NCBI GenBank assembly: GCA_027625915.1 | Contig: JANTQA010000047.1 | Coordinates: 10,912,001 to 10,976,000, forward strand | Reading direction: 5' to 3' | DNA: 64,000 nucleotides | Source: Anaeramoeba flamelloides | Taxonomy: Eukaryota > Metamonada > Anaeramoebidae | In this document: positions 46,041-58,009 of the stretch, piece by piece | Position numbering within the stretch: position 1 is the first letter of the stretch | How the letters are laid out: every line of letters begins with the position of its first letter | The notes under the pieces: generated by a model | What the model was told of the DNA's origin: nothing | Seen by the model: the letters and a program-made list of their open reading frames with translations, nothing else | Databases searched by the model: none | Program-made: the position numbers and the translations under genes

Positions 46041-46905
46041 ATAAAGATTAAATGCCTTTTATATATGAAATTGAGATCTATTCTGCAAAAAAAAAAAAAA
46101 ATTATTCTGTATGGATTTATAAAAGTTGTTTTTTGATATGCAAAAAAAGAAAGAAAAAAATTGCCAAATAATTTCCCAAATTCATTTTATATAAATTGTG
46201 TCTTATTAACAAGAATCGTTATCACTATTTAAATCATTTTTGAAAATAAAAATGATTTTGAATTGTGAGAATAAAATTAAAAAATTACAAAATATTCATA
46301 AGAAAAGAACTATAGTAAAAAATCGCCTTTCGTGGTATACCAAGAGCAAATTTACCATCTAAAAGTTGAAAACATTGTTAAACATTAATGTTCCAAACTA
46401 TACTTTTTAAAAAAACCAATTATTTTTTACAAAGTTGAATAAAACAATTGTTTTTGGTTTTGAAGAAAAGACTTTTCTCAAAAAAAAAAAAAAATCTTTA
46501 TCTTAATATTTATTTAAAAAGGTAATTATAGCAAAAAAAAAAAAAAAAAATACAACAATAGTTATTAATAAGAATAAAATTCTTTTATATTGTAAGGAAT
46601 AAAATAAATTTAGAGAATTCTTTTTTAATAATTAAATGGAAAAAAAAACGTGATTTAAAAAATTTTTTTCAATTCTGAAGTTTATAAGTTGATAAGAATT
46701 TTTTATAACTATGCATCGACTAAATTTGTAATTATAGAATATTACAAATAAAATATTTTGAAATTTTGACCAATTGTGTAGATTTATGACCCATTAATTA
46801 GTTTCTATTTTATTAATTTCATCTTTGTATTTTTCTTGTCGCATTTTCTTTCAAGATTTTTCTCTTTGTGTAAGTAAAGTAACATCGGTACTTCTGATAT
46901 AATGT
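46041..46905. other. Non-coding stretch, nothing recognised
   Basis: AT-rich DNA with several poly-A runs. A segment near 46330 (CGCCTTTCGTGGTATACCAA) is less AT-rich but has stops in all frames. Confidence 0.5.
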
Positions 46906-47462
46906 AAACTCCATTCCACCCAAAGTGACCTAGCCAAAAATGAAAAATTCGTTTTATTATTAAGAATCAACCAAACTTAGATTGTTTATAAATAAGGAAA
47001 ATAATAAACTTCGGATTAGAGTTGATAATAATGAAAAGAAAAGCCCGAACAAATCAAAAAAAAAAAAAAAAAAAGAATGTAAATAAAATTTTGAACTCCT
47101 TTCATTAGAAAGTCTCATGTAAATTTTCTCAATTTCTTTGGAAAATTGAAATTGACGAAAATAAGATTTTTTAATTGTAAATGTATGAATTTTGAAAGAA
47201 AATATAAATCCACACTTTTCTTAATGTTGATTTGGAGTTTCAAATATTTTTTTTTTCAAATTGAATTTTTTAAAAAATAAAAGAGAAAAGAAGAAAAAAT
47301 AAACCAAATTTCTAAATACTAAAAAAAAATAATTTACAAAATGAGAAAAAATGATTTTGATCTAAAAATCGAAATTTTATTTTGAAAAGAATAATGAACT
47401 AAACTCAAAGAATATGTTCGATTTTTTCAATAAAGCTGGGCCCTTTGACTGAAAAAGAGTTT
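46906..47462. mobile_element. TIR MITE family M1, copy 4
   Basis: Length 557 bp, the same as copy 1. The left end AAACTCCATTCCACCCAAAG is diverged. The right end (CTGGGCCCTTTGACTGAAAA) is well preserved. The interior is homologous to 40490-41045. Confidence 0.65.
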
Positions 47463-47479
47463 CTTTTTTTTAATTGTTG

Positions 47480-47600
47480 ATTTTTAGAAAACTATCATAC
47501 AGCACCATTTGTTTGGTTTTTGATTGGATATTCATTGATAACATAAAAATTCAAAATTTTTTTTTAATTTCAATTATTATTTTTCACCATATTGGTTAAC
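47480..47600 (-). mobile_element. Short fragment of TTAA element family E1
   Basis: TTTGGTTTTTGATTGGATA followed by TTATTTTTCACCATATTGG corresponds, inverted, to the end of E1. Only about 120 bp is recognisable. Confidence 0.4.
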
Positions 47601-48154
47601 CATTAAAGAAAATTTTCCCTAATAAAATCCAATTTTAGATGTTCACTATTTTGTCCAAATACTGATTCACACAAATAGTTTTCTTGAAGTTTTGATGATT
47701 AGATCAAAGGAAAATAAAACATGATAATTTTAATAATAATGTATTTCGTGTCAAATATGACAACTTTGTTTTTGTTTTATTTTTATCTTTGACAAATGAA
47801 AAATAAGTATTAAAAAAACAAAAACAAAAAAGAATAAAATTTCTGAAAAAAAGTAAATTTTAAAGATATGTTTTTATTACTAAATCGTAATTTTTTGGAG
47901 AATAAAAGAGCAGAATTCATCAACTAGATCAACTTAATTTGTGAAAAAAGAGAAAATGTATATATTGGTATATAAATATTAACGTTTATAATATTAAAGT
48001 AGAGTATATATTTAATTGTTTATTCATTCGCCAATAGTTTTTTTCTATATATATATTTTTTTTTGGGAAATTGGTTTTATGATGTTCGTAAATTCCCAAA
48101 AAAAAAAAAAAAAAAAATATTTTCAAAACTAAGGCAGAACGATGGATTGATTAT
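47601..48154. other. 3' flank of the acetate transporter gene
   Basis: AT-rich DNA with short (TA) runs at about 48045-48056 and a poly-A run at 48099-48118. Nothing else is seen. Confidence 0.5.
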
Positions 48155-49310
48155 TTAGTTTTCTTCTGTCTTTTTTGGAACCCATTTATGGATTGGTCCA
48201 CCAACATTGAGGACAGTTCTTTCGGCATAGGTGTTTAGCATGATTGCGTACCCAGTGTACGCAGCTGCAACTGCTACAACAATAAGCCCAATAGCAGATG
48301 GGATTGCAGTCATTCCTGTAAAGATATGAATGATAAGCATGAATAATGCAAATGAAATAAAGCCTAAAATAATTGGGAATGTGACATTTAACCCGAGGCT
48401 ACCAATAAATAAGATTATTGAGAAAATTAAATATCCGATACAAATAACACCAAAGTGTTGCATTTCTTTTTTGGAATCGTCAACACCTCCATAAAGAATT
48501 TGAAGATAAGTCCAGCCAAGTCCACACCAAAATGCACCATAAATCTTTTTTTTTGAAAATTTAGGTGACCAGTTGAAAAGGATAACAAAAGATATGTTTG
48601 GGTATGGAGAAAGGAAAAAAAAAGAATTTGTGTTATTTAATTTTTTTGGATTTTGTTATAAAGATTACAATTGATTAAGAAAAAATTGAAAAAAAAACAC
48701 AAAATTTTCATCATTAGCGCATCTTATATATCATTAATTTATTTTTTTTTTTTCTTTTGTAATTCTCGGTTGATTTGAAGAAAAAAAAAAAAAAAAAAAA
48801 GAGTAAAAAAGAAAAAAACTTTTCTTTTCTTATTTATAAAAAGAAATGGTTTTTTTTTTTACTGTTACTTTTTTTTTGTTTTCTCAAAGAAATGAAAAAA
48901 AAAATGATTAAAAAGTCAGAAAGAAAGAGAAGAAATTGGATTCTTACAACAAAGGCAAACGAACCAAAGACATTTTTTCTAAAAACTTCCAGAATACCAG
49001 CTGTAAGTTGGGCAATACCTGGGATCATAAATAGCCAAGGAGCACGTAATAAGATGCCCGATTCTGCAGTTAAACCAAAATCAGCAGCGATAAGGATACA
49101 GCACCCAACACAAAGCGAAAAAAGACCTAATGGACCTGGATCACAATTAACTTTTGGTAAAGCTGTCATTTCCATTTTGTAATGATCTGGGAAAGGAATA
49201 ACAGAGGGTGGGATTTGGATCATGTGTCCTTTATTTGTTTTCATATCTAACTCAATGTCTGATTTGTCATTGAGTTGTGAAAAGCCTTCGTCGTAAACAA
49301 GTTCTGACAT
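48155..49310 (-). CDS. Acetate/succinate transporter, AceTr (GPR1/FUN34/SatP) family
   Basis: Two exons, 49310-48948 and 48544-48155, with a GT-AG intron of 403 bp in phase 0. The product is 250 residues. A polar N-terminus of about 50 residues precedes six predicted membrane helices. The family signature near the first helix reads DPGPLGLF (residues 57-64; usual form NPAPLGL). The block GIAQLTAGILEVFRKNVFGS and, across the intron, FAFV|IYGAFWCGLGWTYLQ, are typical of the family. These proteins move acetate and succinate, usually with protons, across the plasma membrane in bacteria, fungi and protists. In an anaerobic protist with hydrogenosome-type metabolism, acetate export would be a natural role, but that is inference. 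The length is normal. The first base of the signature (D for N) is a mild deviation. Reading past the donor gives IQFLLFLSDF and a low-complexity tail, supporting the splice. Confidence 0.92.
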
Positions 49311-50819
49311 TTAAGAATTTGTTGTTTAATAATTTAAAGAAAAAGTTTTTGGTAATTCAAAAAAAAAATGGATAAGTTTACTTTTTTTTCATAAAAAAGT
49401 AAGAGAAGAAGTTAATCAAATGAACTACCTCAAGTTCTAAATTGGAGGTATGTTTTTAGTTCTTTTTTACTTTTCGGAAAATCACATCATTTATAAAATT
49501 CGCAAAAAGGGTAATAATGATTTGAGAGGGTTAAAAAGAACCCTCTTGGTGTAGAGGGTAAATTACATTTCCCGTCACACCTTATAAAAAGTAATACTTT
49601 CCAATTAATATTATCAGTAAAAACCAACCTTTTTTTTTAGAAATTCGCTTTTAGACAAAAACCAAAAAATACCAGTTGAAAGAGTTTATGAGGATTGTGT
49701 ATTTTTTTTCAAATTATGTTAATTGAATTGAAAGTAAACTGTTCAACACAAAATTGATTAGAACTGAGTGTGTAATCAAGGTATTGAATTTCAAGAAAAG
49801 TCACAAAATACCAGTTTTTCGAAAGATCAAGAGAACAATTAGGTATTTAGAAAATTTCGTAACATGATAAGTTTCCTCTAAGTGATTTTCAAATACTTTC
49901 CCAAAGGCATAAAATAATTTTAGGTAAATTTCGACACATTTATCAGATTTAAATCGAATAATTGTAATAGATTCTGAAAAAAACTCTCAACAGCTCATAT
50001 AAAACAGTTTGTCAAATAACTGTGCTTACTTGAAAGAATAGTACCCCCAATTTTTTGAAATATTCTTGAGTTATGAAGTTGGAAATGTCAAAACTTTTAG
50101 TAAAAGACGTTTAAATTTGAATCATTTTTACCTACTAGTTTGAAACTAAACAAGTGGTTAGGTGACTTTAAAATCGATCTATGATTCTGTTATTTGTTTT
50201 TGTTACTTTTTTTGTGTTTTTCGTTTATTTTTACACTTTTTGGTGTTATTTTTACTTTTTTTAACTTTTAAAGGACTAAAATATTTTATAATTTATTTTT
50301 TGAATTGTGGACAAAAGGAAGCACATAAAACATATTTTACTTTTATCGAATAATAACCTCTTCTGTGTAAAATTATTGATATCTAATGAAAAAATAAAGA
50401 AACTTCAAACAGTCTTTTTTTTTTTTATAGATCAATACTCAAGGGATTTAAGGACTATCTAAAAAAAGGCCATTTTGGGGGTAACGTGGGTTAAAACATC
50501 ACAGTTTTAGACTCTTTATCTTTTTCAATTAACGAGAAACCTTAAATACAAAAATTTTCAGAATTTTTTTGCAAAATTTCAAAGGCAAAAACATTTTTTG
50601 AATGTTCAAATTCTTTTGTCATTTTTTCATCGCATCTAATTTTTAGTAACCCCAAAAAAATGAAAAAGAAATTGTTTTTTCTTTTCAAAGACAAATTGAC
50701 GATATTTGATTTCATCGTTTCCAACAAAAAGGTGTTTTTTTTGTCGAAAAGAACACATAAAAAATTTTTTTACAAATAAGATCAAAAAAATTCTAAAAAA
50801 AAAACAAAAAGTAAATAAG
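49311..50819. other. Upstream flank of the transporter and non-coding stretch
   Basis: Contains a perfect 7-bp stem hairpin (GAGGGTT/AACCCTC, about 49526-49545) directly followed by TTGGTGTAGAGGGTAAATTA, which resembles a tRNA D arm, but with no complete tRNA fold. The frames at 50162 and 50542 are AT-biased and have no domain. Confidence 0.45.
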
Positions 50820-51021
50820 TACAGTCAGTTTCACTTTTAAGGCACAAACTTTCAACGAAATTTAAGGCAAAATAAAAATCTCAAATTAAGGCACAAAATT
50901 CAAATTCTAGTAAAAATAAATTGTAAAAAAAAAAAATTCCAAATTTTGTGCCTTAATTTGAGATTTTTTTGTGCCTTAAATTTTGTTGAAAGTTTGTGCC
51001 TTAAAAGTGAAACTGACTGTA
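50820..51021. mobile_element. Hairpin MITE family M2, copy 3
   Basis: 202 bp including flanking TA at both ends. Ends are CAGTCAGTTTCACTTTTAAG on both strands. The two arms are nearly identical when one is inverted, so this is among the youngest copies. Confidence 0.9.
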
Positions 51022-52414
51022 AAAAAAAAAAAGAAAAGTTTATTGATAAAAAAGGAAAAGAACACCCTTTAAGATTTTTTAACTATATTTGAAAATAGTA
51101 TTTGGGTGAAAACCAAGTATTTTTTGTAATTTTAATAATAAATATACACTTCCATTCTAAAAATATTGGAAGTTCAGTTTTTTGCAGGTATGTGCAAGTC
51201 ATTAGTGGAATATAATGTAGAGACTTGTGAGTTTTTTCTGGACTTTTTTTTGTTGTGGATCATTTGATTGTTTTTGTTTTGTAATTTTTTGGGAATTTTG
51301 GGTTGAAAATTTGAAAACTTTCTAACACAGCGTTCTGTTGCGATTCTTTGAAATTGTTTGTTGGCTATTGATTTAGGGATTTAATTTAGTGTCTTGAATA
51401 TTTCTTTTATCGAATAAAAAGAAAATAAAAATAAGAAAATAAGAAAAAAATAAAAAGATGAAAAAATAAAAAAATAAAAAAAATCCTCTTCGCAAATGAG
51501 AAAAACAAATAATGAAAATGAATGAAAAATAAAAAACAAATCACTTCTAACTCCCCCCCTTTTCATTTTAATTTTTTTTTAAAATGACAAAGAAAAAATT
51601 TCATTTCGATAAATTTAATGTACACAACCCAACCATGATCGTTCTAATTGAAGTATTGTCTTACAATCGATTTTAAGCTCTGAAAAATGAAAGTTAGAAC
51701 GATCATGGCTCGGTTGTGGTTTTCAGTAATAAGTTTGCTAATAAGAAACTGATCTATCTAAATTACCAATTCCTAAATTTTTGAAATTAGATCTTTCTTC
51801 TGGTTACCAAGAAATAAAGAACACATTTCACTTATGTTTTAATCCATATGAAGTCAATAGTGGTCTTTTTTTAGATAACCCTTTAGAGTTTTTTTAAATG
51901 GAGAGAAGAAATTTATTTTCAAAGATACTGTTGGTTCCTGGACTCAGATGGGAAGTAATTATAACTTAATTTCCGTCCTCCGATTTAGGAATTACCTACA
52001 TTGTATTCAAAGAAACTGATTACTTGAAATTGTGTTTTCAAAATTTGTTTGGTCATTTTTGTAGCTATGTCATAAAAACTATTTCATAAACCAAGAATCC
52101 GAAATTGAAGGTAAGAAAGAAATTTGAAAAATTGAAAATGGGTTGAAAATTTATTACAGTTAAATTTCCACTACTGATATGGTTTGAATTAAGGTTTATA
52201 CTTGCAAATATTAGAAAAAAAGATTATCTTGCGTTTTAATAATAAGTAATTTAATTTTGGTTCTTGTCTAATAGATTCTTTGACTTGATATGTATTTGAA
52301 TAGTGATGAAAAAATGCAATTTTTGGCAATTTATTTGGATAATCAAGAGATGTTTTTATTAAAACAATGAAATTAAAATTATAAAAAATGGGTTTGTAGA
52401 TGACTATAATTCAA
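51022..52414. other. Non-coding stretch with a short hairpin element
   Basis: No gene is seen. The hairpin at 51622-51720 is listed separately. The 61-codon minus frame at 51381 is poly-Phe type and rejected. Confidence 0.5.
51622..51720. repeat. 99-bp hairpin with 25-bp arms
   Basis: CAACCATGATCGTTCTAA on the left mirrors TTAGAACGATCATGGCTCGG on the right. The arms carry few mismatches around a 45-bp loop. It may be a very small MITE or an RNA hairpin. No second copy is seen in the window. Confidence 0.7.
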
Positions 52415-52605
52415 GATCCACTAAGAAACAAACATTTAATAAAAATTAAGGCACAAAAAAAAACACAAATTAAAGATAAACAATTCAGATTTTGGAAAAA
52501 TAATTGATGTAAAAAAAAATTCAAAAAATGTGCCTTAAATTGAGATTTTTTTCTGACTTTAATTCAATTGAAAGTTTTTATCTTAAAAGTGGAACTGGTT
52601 GGAAG
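52415..52605. mobile_element. Hairpin MITE family M2, copy 4 (decayed)
   Basis: Recognisable by TTAAGGCACAAA subunits and the closing TTAAAAGTGGAACTGGTTGG. The terminal left end is lost or strongly diverged. Confidence 0.65.
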
Positions 52606-52779
52606 AGTTAGATTATTTATTCTCTAATATAAATATAAAATTATATAGAATCTCATTTTTTTTACCAGACTTGATAAATAAACCCCACGTATTTTTTGGA
52701 TTAAAATTATATTTTGAGATTTAATTTTTGGAAATTATACAAACGGATTGGGATTTAGAAAGATGTATTGTAAAAATGA

Positions 52780-52980
52780 TACAGTCAGTTTCACTTTTAA
52801 GGCACAAACTTTCAACAAAATTTAAGGCACAAAAAAATCTCAAATTAAGGCACAAAATTTGCAATTTTTTTTTTTACAATTTATTTTTACTAGAATTTGA
52901 ATTTTGTGCTTTAATTTGAGATTTTTTTTGTGCCTTAAATTTCGTTGAAAGTTTGTGCCTTAAAAGTGAAACCGACTGTA
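52780..52980. mobile_element. Hairpin MITE family M2, copy 5
   Basis: 201 bp with TA at both ends. Left end is CAGTCAGTTTCACTTTTAAG; right end, inverted, is CAGTCGGTTTCACTTTTAAG. It is only about 175 bp from the decayed copy 4. It overlaps the tail of a 63-codon frame at 52728 that is not a gene. Confidence 0.9.
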
Positions 52981-55289
52981 TAGAGTCTTTTAATTTATTT
53001 CATTTCTTCTAGATATGACTTTTTAAGTACTTTATTTTACAATAATTATAAAACGAATATGGTATTTACTTAACTTATAAAACCTAAAAGAGTCAACTTA
53101 ATAAATAATAAAGAAACTTAAAAAAATTCTCAAGGGATTTAGTGTTATTTACAATTAAATAACCCATTAGAAAATAAAGTTAAGATATCATTTTTTCCAT
53201 ATATGATAAGTATTATGAAATATTACCTAACTACTAAAATTCTGAATAAAGATCAATAGTTATCACAATTTCGACTGTAGCCAATCACCCGTTACCCGAA
53301 TTACACGAAAAGCAACGAAAATTAAAATTTTTATATTTTTTGATTATTTTACCTTCTGCTTTTTTAAAGTTTACTTTTTTTCTTTTTTAATTCAAAATTA
53401 AGGAGAAAAAAAAATTCAGGTGATATATTGCAATTTGGTGAAAAAAATATTTTAAAGAGAAAGGATCGTTACATTTTAGCTTATTTTTTATTAATAATTA
53501 TCTGCTAGCTATATTTAATCCCGACTAGTAAGGCAACAATGTAATTTACTTGAAACAAAATCTAACATGGTTGATAACAATTAGTTTCCAAAAAGTTAAA
53601 ATGGTTTTAATTTCGAAATTTTCGATATCATAAGCCTAATAGAAAACTAATAACAACCCATTTAACACATATAGTGCTAAAAAAATTTAAAAAGTTTTTA
53701 TAGTTTTTTTAATTTTTTCGTTTATCTCTTTTATTTATTACACTTCTCCCCTTTCACCAAGTATTCGTTTAAATTTGGCATTTTATATTTTCAATTTTTA
53801 AAAGAAAAATTATTAAATGATTTATAATCTTACCCGTATTATATCCCAAATAAATAAAAAAATATAAAATACTCATTGAGTATTTCAAACAAATATTAAG
53901 GATAAAATTTTTTAATCACCTTTTCTAATTATTTATAATAATAATATATATAAAGATATATATTAATTTTTTTTATCAAATAATATAAAAAAATTCCTGT
54001 CTCGAAATGTTATTTCTAAAAAAAAAACAAAATATTTATTTTGAAGATCAGTTTATTTTTCAACAAAAATTTATCAATTTAATACTGGATTGTCTTTAAT
54101 ATAAACCCAATTAATAAAAAGATTTAGTAATTATGGAAAAATCATAAGGGTTTGTAAAAAAGATATGTTCTTAAAAAATGTTCATTTTTAATTTCAAAAA
54201 ATTACTTCTTCATACTTTTTCAGAATATTTTAAATTTTTGGTGTAAAATATCTTTTAGCAAAAAACAAAAGTTATTCTCAAAACAACTAACATTTACTCA
54301 AAAAAAATAATTTCATTTTTGTTCTTGATTTTCCATTCAAAAATCTATTATATGTGTTTTTTTTTATTGAAAAGCAAAATTTACATATTTAAATTATATT
54401 TTCCCTCAATCCGTTCTTTCTTTAAGTTGATTTACAACCTCGTAAAAAGTGGTTATTTTTTTATTCCTTGAAATTTTCATTTGAAAAAATTCATTGTGGA
54501 AGATAAAGGATTGTTTATAAATTAGATCACCCATAACTAGCAAAAATAATGTAAACAAAAACTGATGTTTTTGATATAATCTGAATGTTTTGAATTAAAA
54601 ATCAATTTTAAAAGTATAATAATCTTGAAAAGAAAAATTTTTTCAAAAAACTGAATCTATTTTCCAAAAATTTCAAAAATAATTGATTTTGAGTGAAAAC
54701 TTGATGTATTTCATTTGGTAGTATTACTTTCTGTCAAACCCCGATTATCAAAGAAAAAAGAAAAAAAAATCTCAAAATTAAAATAAATGTTCAAAAAAAC
54801 TAATATCGATTTCAATTTATTTATTTAATTTTATAAAATAAAAAAAAGACATTGAAAAAAAGAAGACTAAAATTTTGAAAATAATTTTAATTCTTTCTTT
54901 TATAAAAAAAAGGAAAAAAAATTGCTGGTGAATTATTTTTCAATTAGTACTGTTTTTTCTAAAAAAAAACAATAGGATTAAATTGATTTGAATATAATTT
55001 TTTTAAAATTAAAATCAATAGATCAGAAGAGAAAAAAGAATAAAGGGTTATTAAAATGAAATGAAATGAAATGAAATTGGAAAAAAAAATTGGTTCAAAT
55101 TTTAAATAAAATATATCACCATTTCATAAAATAATAATTTGAAAGTGTTAGAATTGAAGAGGATGTGCGATTAAAAATCTTTTAAAAAAAAAAAGACATA
55201 AAATTAATTCAAAATTTTAAAATTTTTTGTGTGTGTGTGTGTGCGTATGTGTTTGTTTCTGATTCCTATAAATTGAGGAAATTAGCAAA
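52981..55289. other. Non-coding stretch, nothing recognised
   Basis: AT-rich DNA with few repeats that I can match elsewhere. A (GAAAT)n-like run lies at about 55057-55077, and a (GT)n run at about 55229-55242 lies just downstream (3') of the WIP-like gene. Confidence 0.5.
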
Positions 55290-56539
55290 TTAATTCATAC
55301 CACCTCTTCTTGGTAGGGGTGGTCTTCCTCTTCCTCCACCTCTGCCTCTGTTTGGTAATGGTGGCCGATCTCTATTTGGTAATGGTGGCCCATTTCTTGA
55401 TGTTTGCTGTTGTACGCTTTGTTGCTGTTGCTGCTGCTGTTGTTGTTGTTGGATTTGTTGTCCACCTCCACTATTGCTGGTTTGGGTTTTTGGTTTTTTT
55501 TCAGTTGTACCTTTATTCTGCCCAGAAAGGTATTTCTTTTCAACGCCAACAAACGAAGGTGGTGGTGGCATTTTTGACTGAAACTTCCATCTCCCGTCCA
55601 TTTGCAAATGACTTGTCATGCCACCCCCCATTTTTCTCCCAGAATTTTCGCCCATTGTCCTATTTGTTGTGCTTATTCTTGATTTCTCGACTTGTTTTGA
55701 TGGTAATTTGGGTTTTGAGCCGATCTTGGGTTTGTTTGACATCGGTAATGGTGGCCTTTTGCCTCCCAAATTGGGCTTTCTTGTCATTGGTAGTGGTGGC
55801 TTTTTTTTTTTGTTTGGGATTGGTGGCTTCTTTTTTTTGATTGGTAAAGGTGATTTTTTGGTAGCTTTTTTTTTTTTTGTGGGGAAAAAATAACAAAAAA
55901 ATAATAAAAATAACAAAAAAATAAATAAAAATTGAAAAAGTGTAAAATAAGAAAAAAAAAATTTATAAAATAAAAAAAAAATTTTTTTTGAAAAAAGAAA
56001 AAGAAGAAAAGATCGGACACTCTTCTCTTTGCAGGAAACCAAAAAGAAAAAAAAAAATTGGATTATTTCTTACTTCCTCGACCTCGGCCTCTACCTCCGC
56101 CACCGCCTCTACTTCTGTTTGGAAGTGGTGGGTTATTTGATCCTCTTCCTCCTCCTCTACTTCTGTTTGGCAAATTTGGTACTTTGTTTTGTGTTGTGTT
56201 TTGAGTTCCTCTTCCGCCGCCTCGACTTCTATTTGGAAGTGGCGGGTCATTTGATCCTCTACCTCTTCCTCCGCCTCCTCTACTTCTATTTGGCAAATTT
56301 GGTACTTTTTTTTGTGTTGTGTTTTGAGTTCCTCGTCCGCCGCCTCGACTTCTATTTGGAAGTGGCGGGTTGCTAAATCCTCTTCCTGTTCCTCTTCCTG
56401 TTCCTCTTCCTGTTCCTCTTCCTCCTCCTCTTCCGCCGCCTCGACTTCTATTTGGAAGTGGAGGGCTGCTCATTCCTCTTCCTCCTCCTCTTCCGCCTCC
56501 TCTACTTCTGTTTGGAATGGGTGGTGGATTTCGAGACAT
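55290..56539 (-). CDS. WIP/verprolin-like proline-rich RGG protein
   Basis: Two exons, 56539-56074 and 55864-55290, with a GT-AG intron of 209 bp, phase 1. The product is 346 residues starting MSRNPPPIPNRSRGG. Exon 1 is a tandem array of about seven units of the form PPLPNRSRGGGRG. Each unit holds a class II SH3 ligand (P-x-x-P-x-R) and an RGG linker. Exon 2 has more ligands (KPPLPMTR, RPPLPNR, RPPLPRR), a poly-Gln run and, at about residues 246-270, GRWKFQSKMPPPPSFV followed by GVEKKYLSG. That last part fits the WASP-binding motif of WIP proteins (aromatic-x-F, a proline core with an aromatic, then K-x-Y). The usual N-terminal WH2 actin-binding motif of WIP is not visible. It likely works as a cortical actin scaffold that binds WH1 and SH3 proteins. 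The partner-type WASP-like gene lies at 43029-43577. Reading past the exon 1 donor gives a stop after two codons. Confidence 0.75.
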
Positions 56540-58009
56540 ATTCAAAATTAATCAAGAAGTATAAAAAAAAGATTTTGTAAAAAAAAAAAAAAACAAAAAA
56601 TGATTCTCTTTTGTAACAAAATAAAAATTGCAAATTCTTTCTTGAAGTTTTTAGACTTTTTTGCTGTGTTTCTGGTTTCTTTTTGTGAAACGTAAATTCA
56701 ACCATTGTTTAAAATTTTGAACATTCCTTATTGGTGTAAAGTCCTAATTTTATTAATTTTTTGTTTTTTAATAAAACTTTTCTTTGCAAGATCTGAGAAA
56801 CTTTTTCAAGAAAACCACATCTCTTCGTGAGTTTTTTGAAAACCCAAAAAGAATTTAATGATGACAACACAAATAAAATCAAAATAGAATTTTTTTTTTA
56901 AGGAATGACTTTCAATAATGACTTCAATAAAAGAATTTGCTGACAATTTTCCAATTTGTTTTGGAAGATTTCTGTTTTGAAAAGAAATAAATTGTGTAAA
57001 CTCTTATTTTTTATTTTTTTATCTCTTTTCTATTTGAGTAATTCTGACTTAAGCACACTTTGTAACAAAGTTTGTTGACAAATAAATTTTCTCCATATTT
57101 TGTTTGATTGACAAGATCCAATCTAATTTCCATTCTCTAGATTCTGGCTAATGGTGTCGAAAAGTTCAAAAACACAGAAAATTGATTTTCTCGTTTCCTT
57201 TCAAGAATGGCAAAAATTGATTAAAAAAAAACTTGTTTATGATATCAAATAAGAAATTCATTGAGTAATTAATGCTCGAGTATATACACAGGTGCGTTTA
57301 GGTATTTTAACTTCATTAACTAAGGTCCTTTCTCTTTGAAAGACAAACCAAAAAGTCAAATGAGTTCGAAAAACAAGAATGACCTTTATTTAATAAATAG
57401 GAAAAAAATTTCAATTCCTTATCATTTTTTTCCTACACAAAAAGAATTTGTAAAAAAATGGATATAATTTATGATCTCTTTATTATTTTTTTGATATTCA
57501 TTGCCATTTCTGATTATTAAATACTATGATATTTTTCTTGACACTAGGAGTATACTGGGATTGTATCATGTTTAATGAAAAAACTCAAATTTATCAAAAA
57601 AACTTTGGAAATTATTGCAACATTTTTTGTACTTATGCCTTATTGACTATATTTGGAAAAAAGGCCTTCTTCTTGAAAATTCACAAATTAAAAATTTCAT
57701 TTTAAGGCTTTGAATGAAAATTCAAGGATACAGACCAAAAATAAATTTGAACATACATTACAACATCGATTCATTTTATGTTGAACATTTTCTCATATGG
57801 ATTCAGATTTTGAATTAGACATTTCTCTAAAAAATGATGATTTAACCCATGTTTTATCACGAATTGTATTATTGATTGAAAAGAAAAAAAATTAGTCACA
57901 ATTGGTAATCTAAATAAAAAAAAAAAAAGAACAATTTAATAATTGTAAAAAAGAGGAGTTTTTTATTTTTTTAAGGGTTCACTAATATTTGAAAACTTTG
58001 TTAAAATTT
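56540..58009. other. Upstream flank of the WIP-like gene and non-coding stretch
   Basis: No gene is seen on either strand. The 67-codon minus frame at 56502-56705 overlaps the gene start and is Lys/Phe-biased. It is not supported. Confidence 0.5.

Noticed and set aside
49526-49575. Possible tRNA gene (hairpin plus D-arm-like sequence)
   Set aside because: No acceptor stem or T arm can be formed. Only a partial resemblance.
55295-56551. Multiple overlapping frames of 65-176 codons on both strands of the WIP-like gene
   Set aside because: Side products of the proline/RGG tandem repeat. Only the frame with PPLPNR units and the WIP-like motif makes protein sense.
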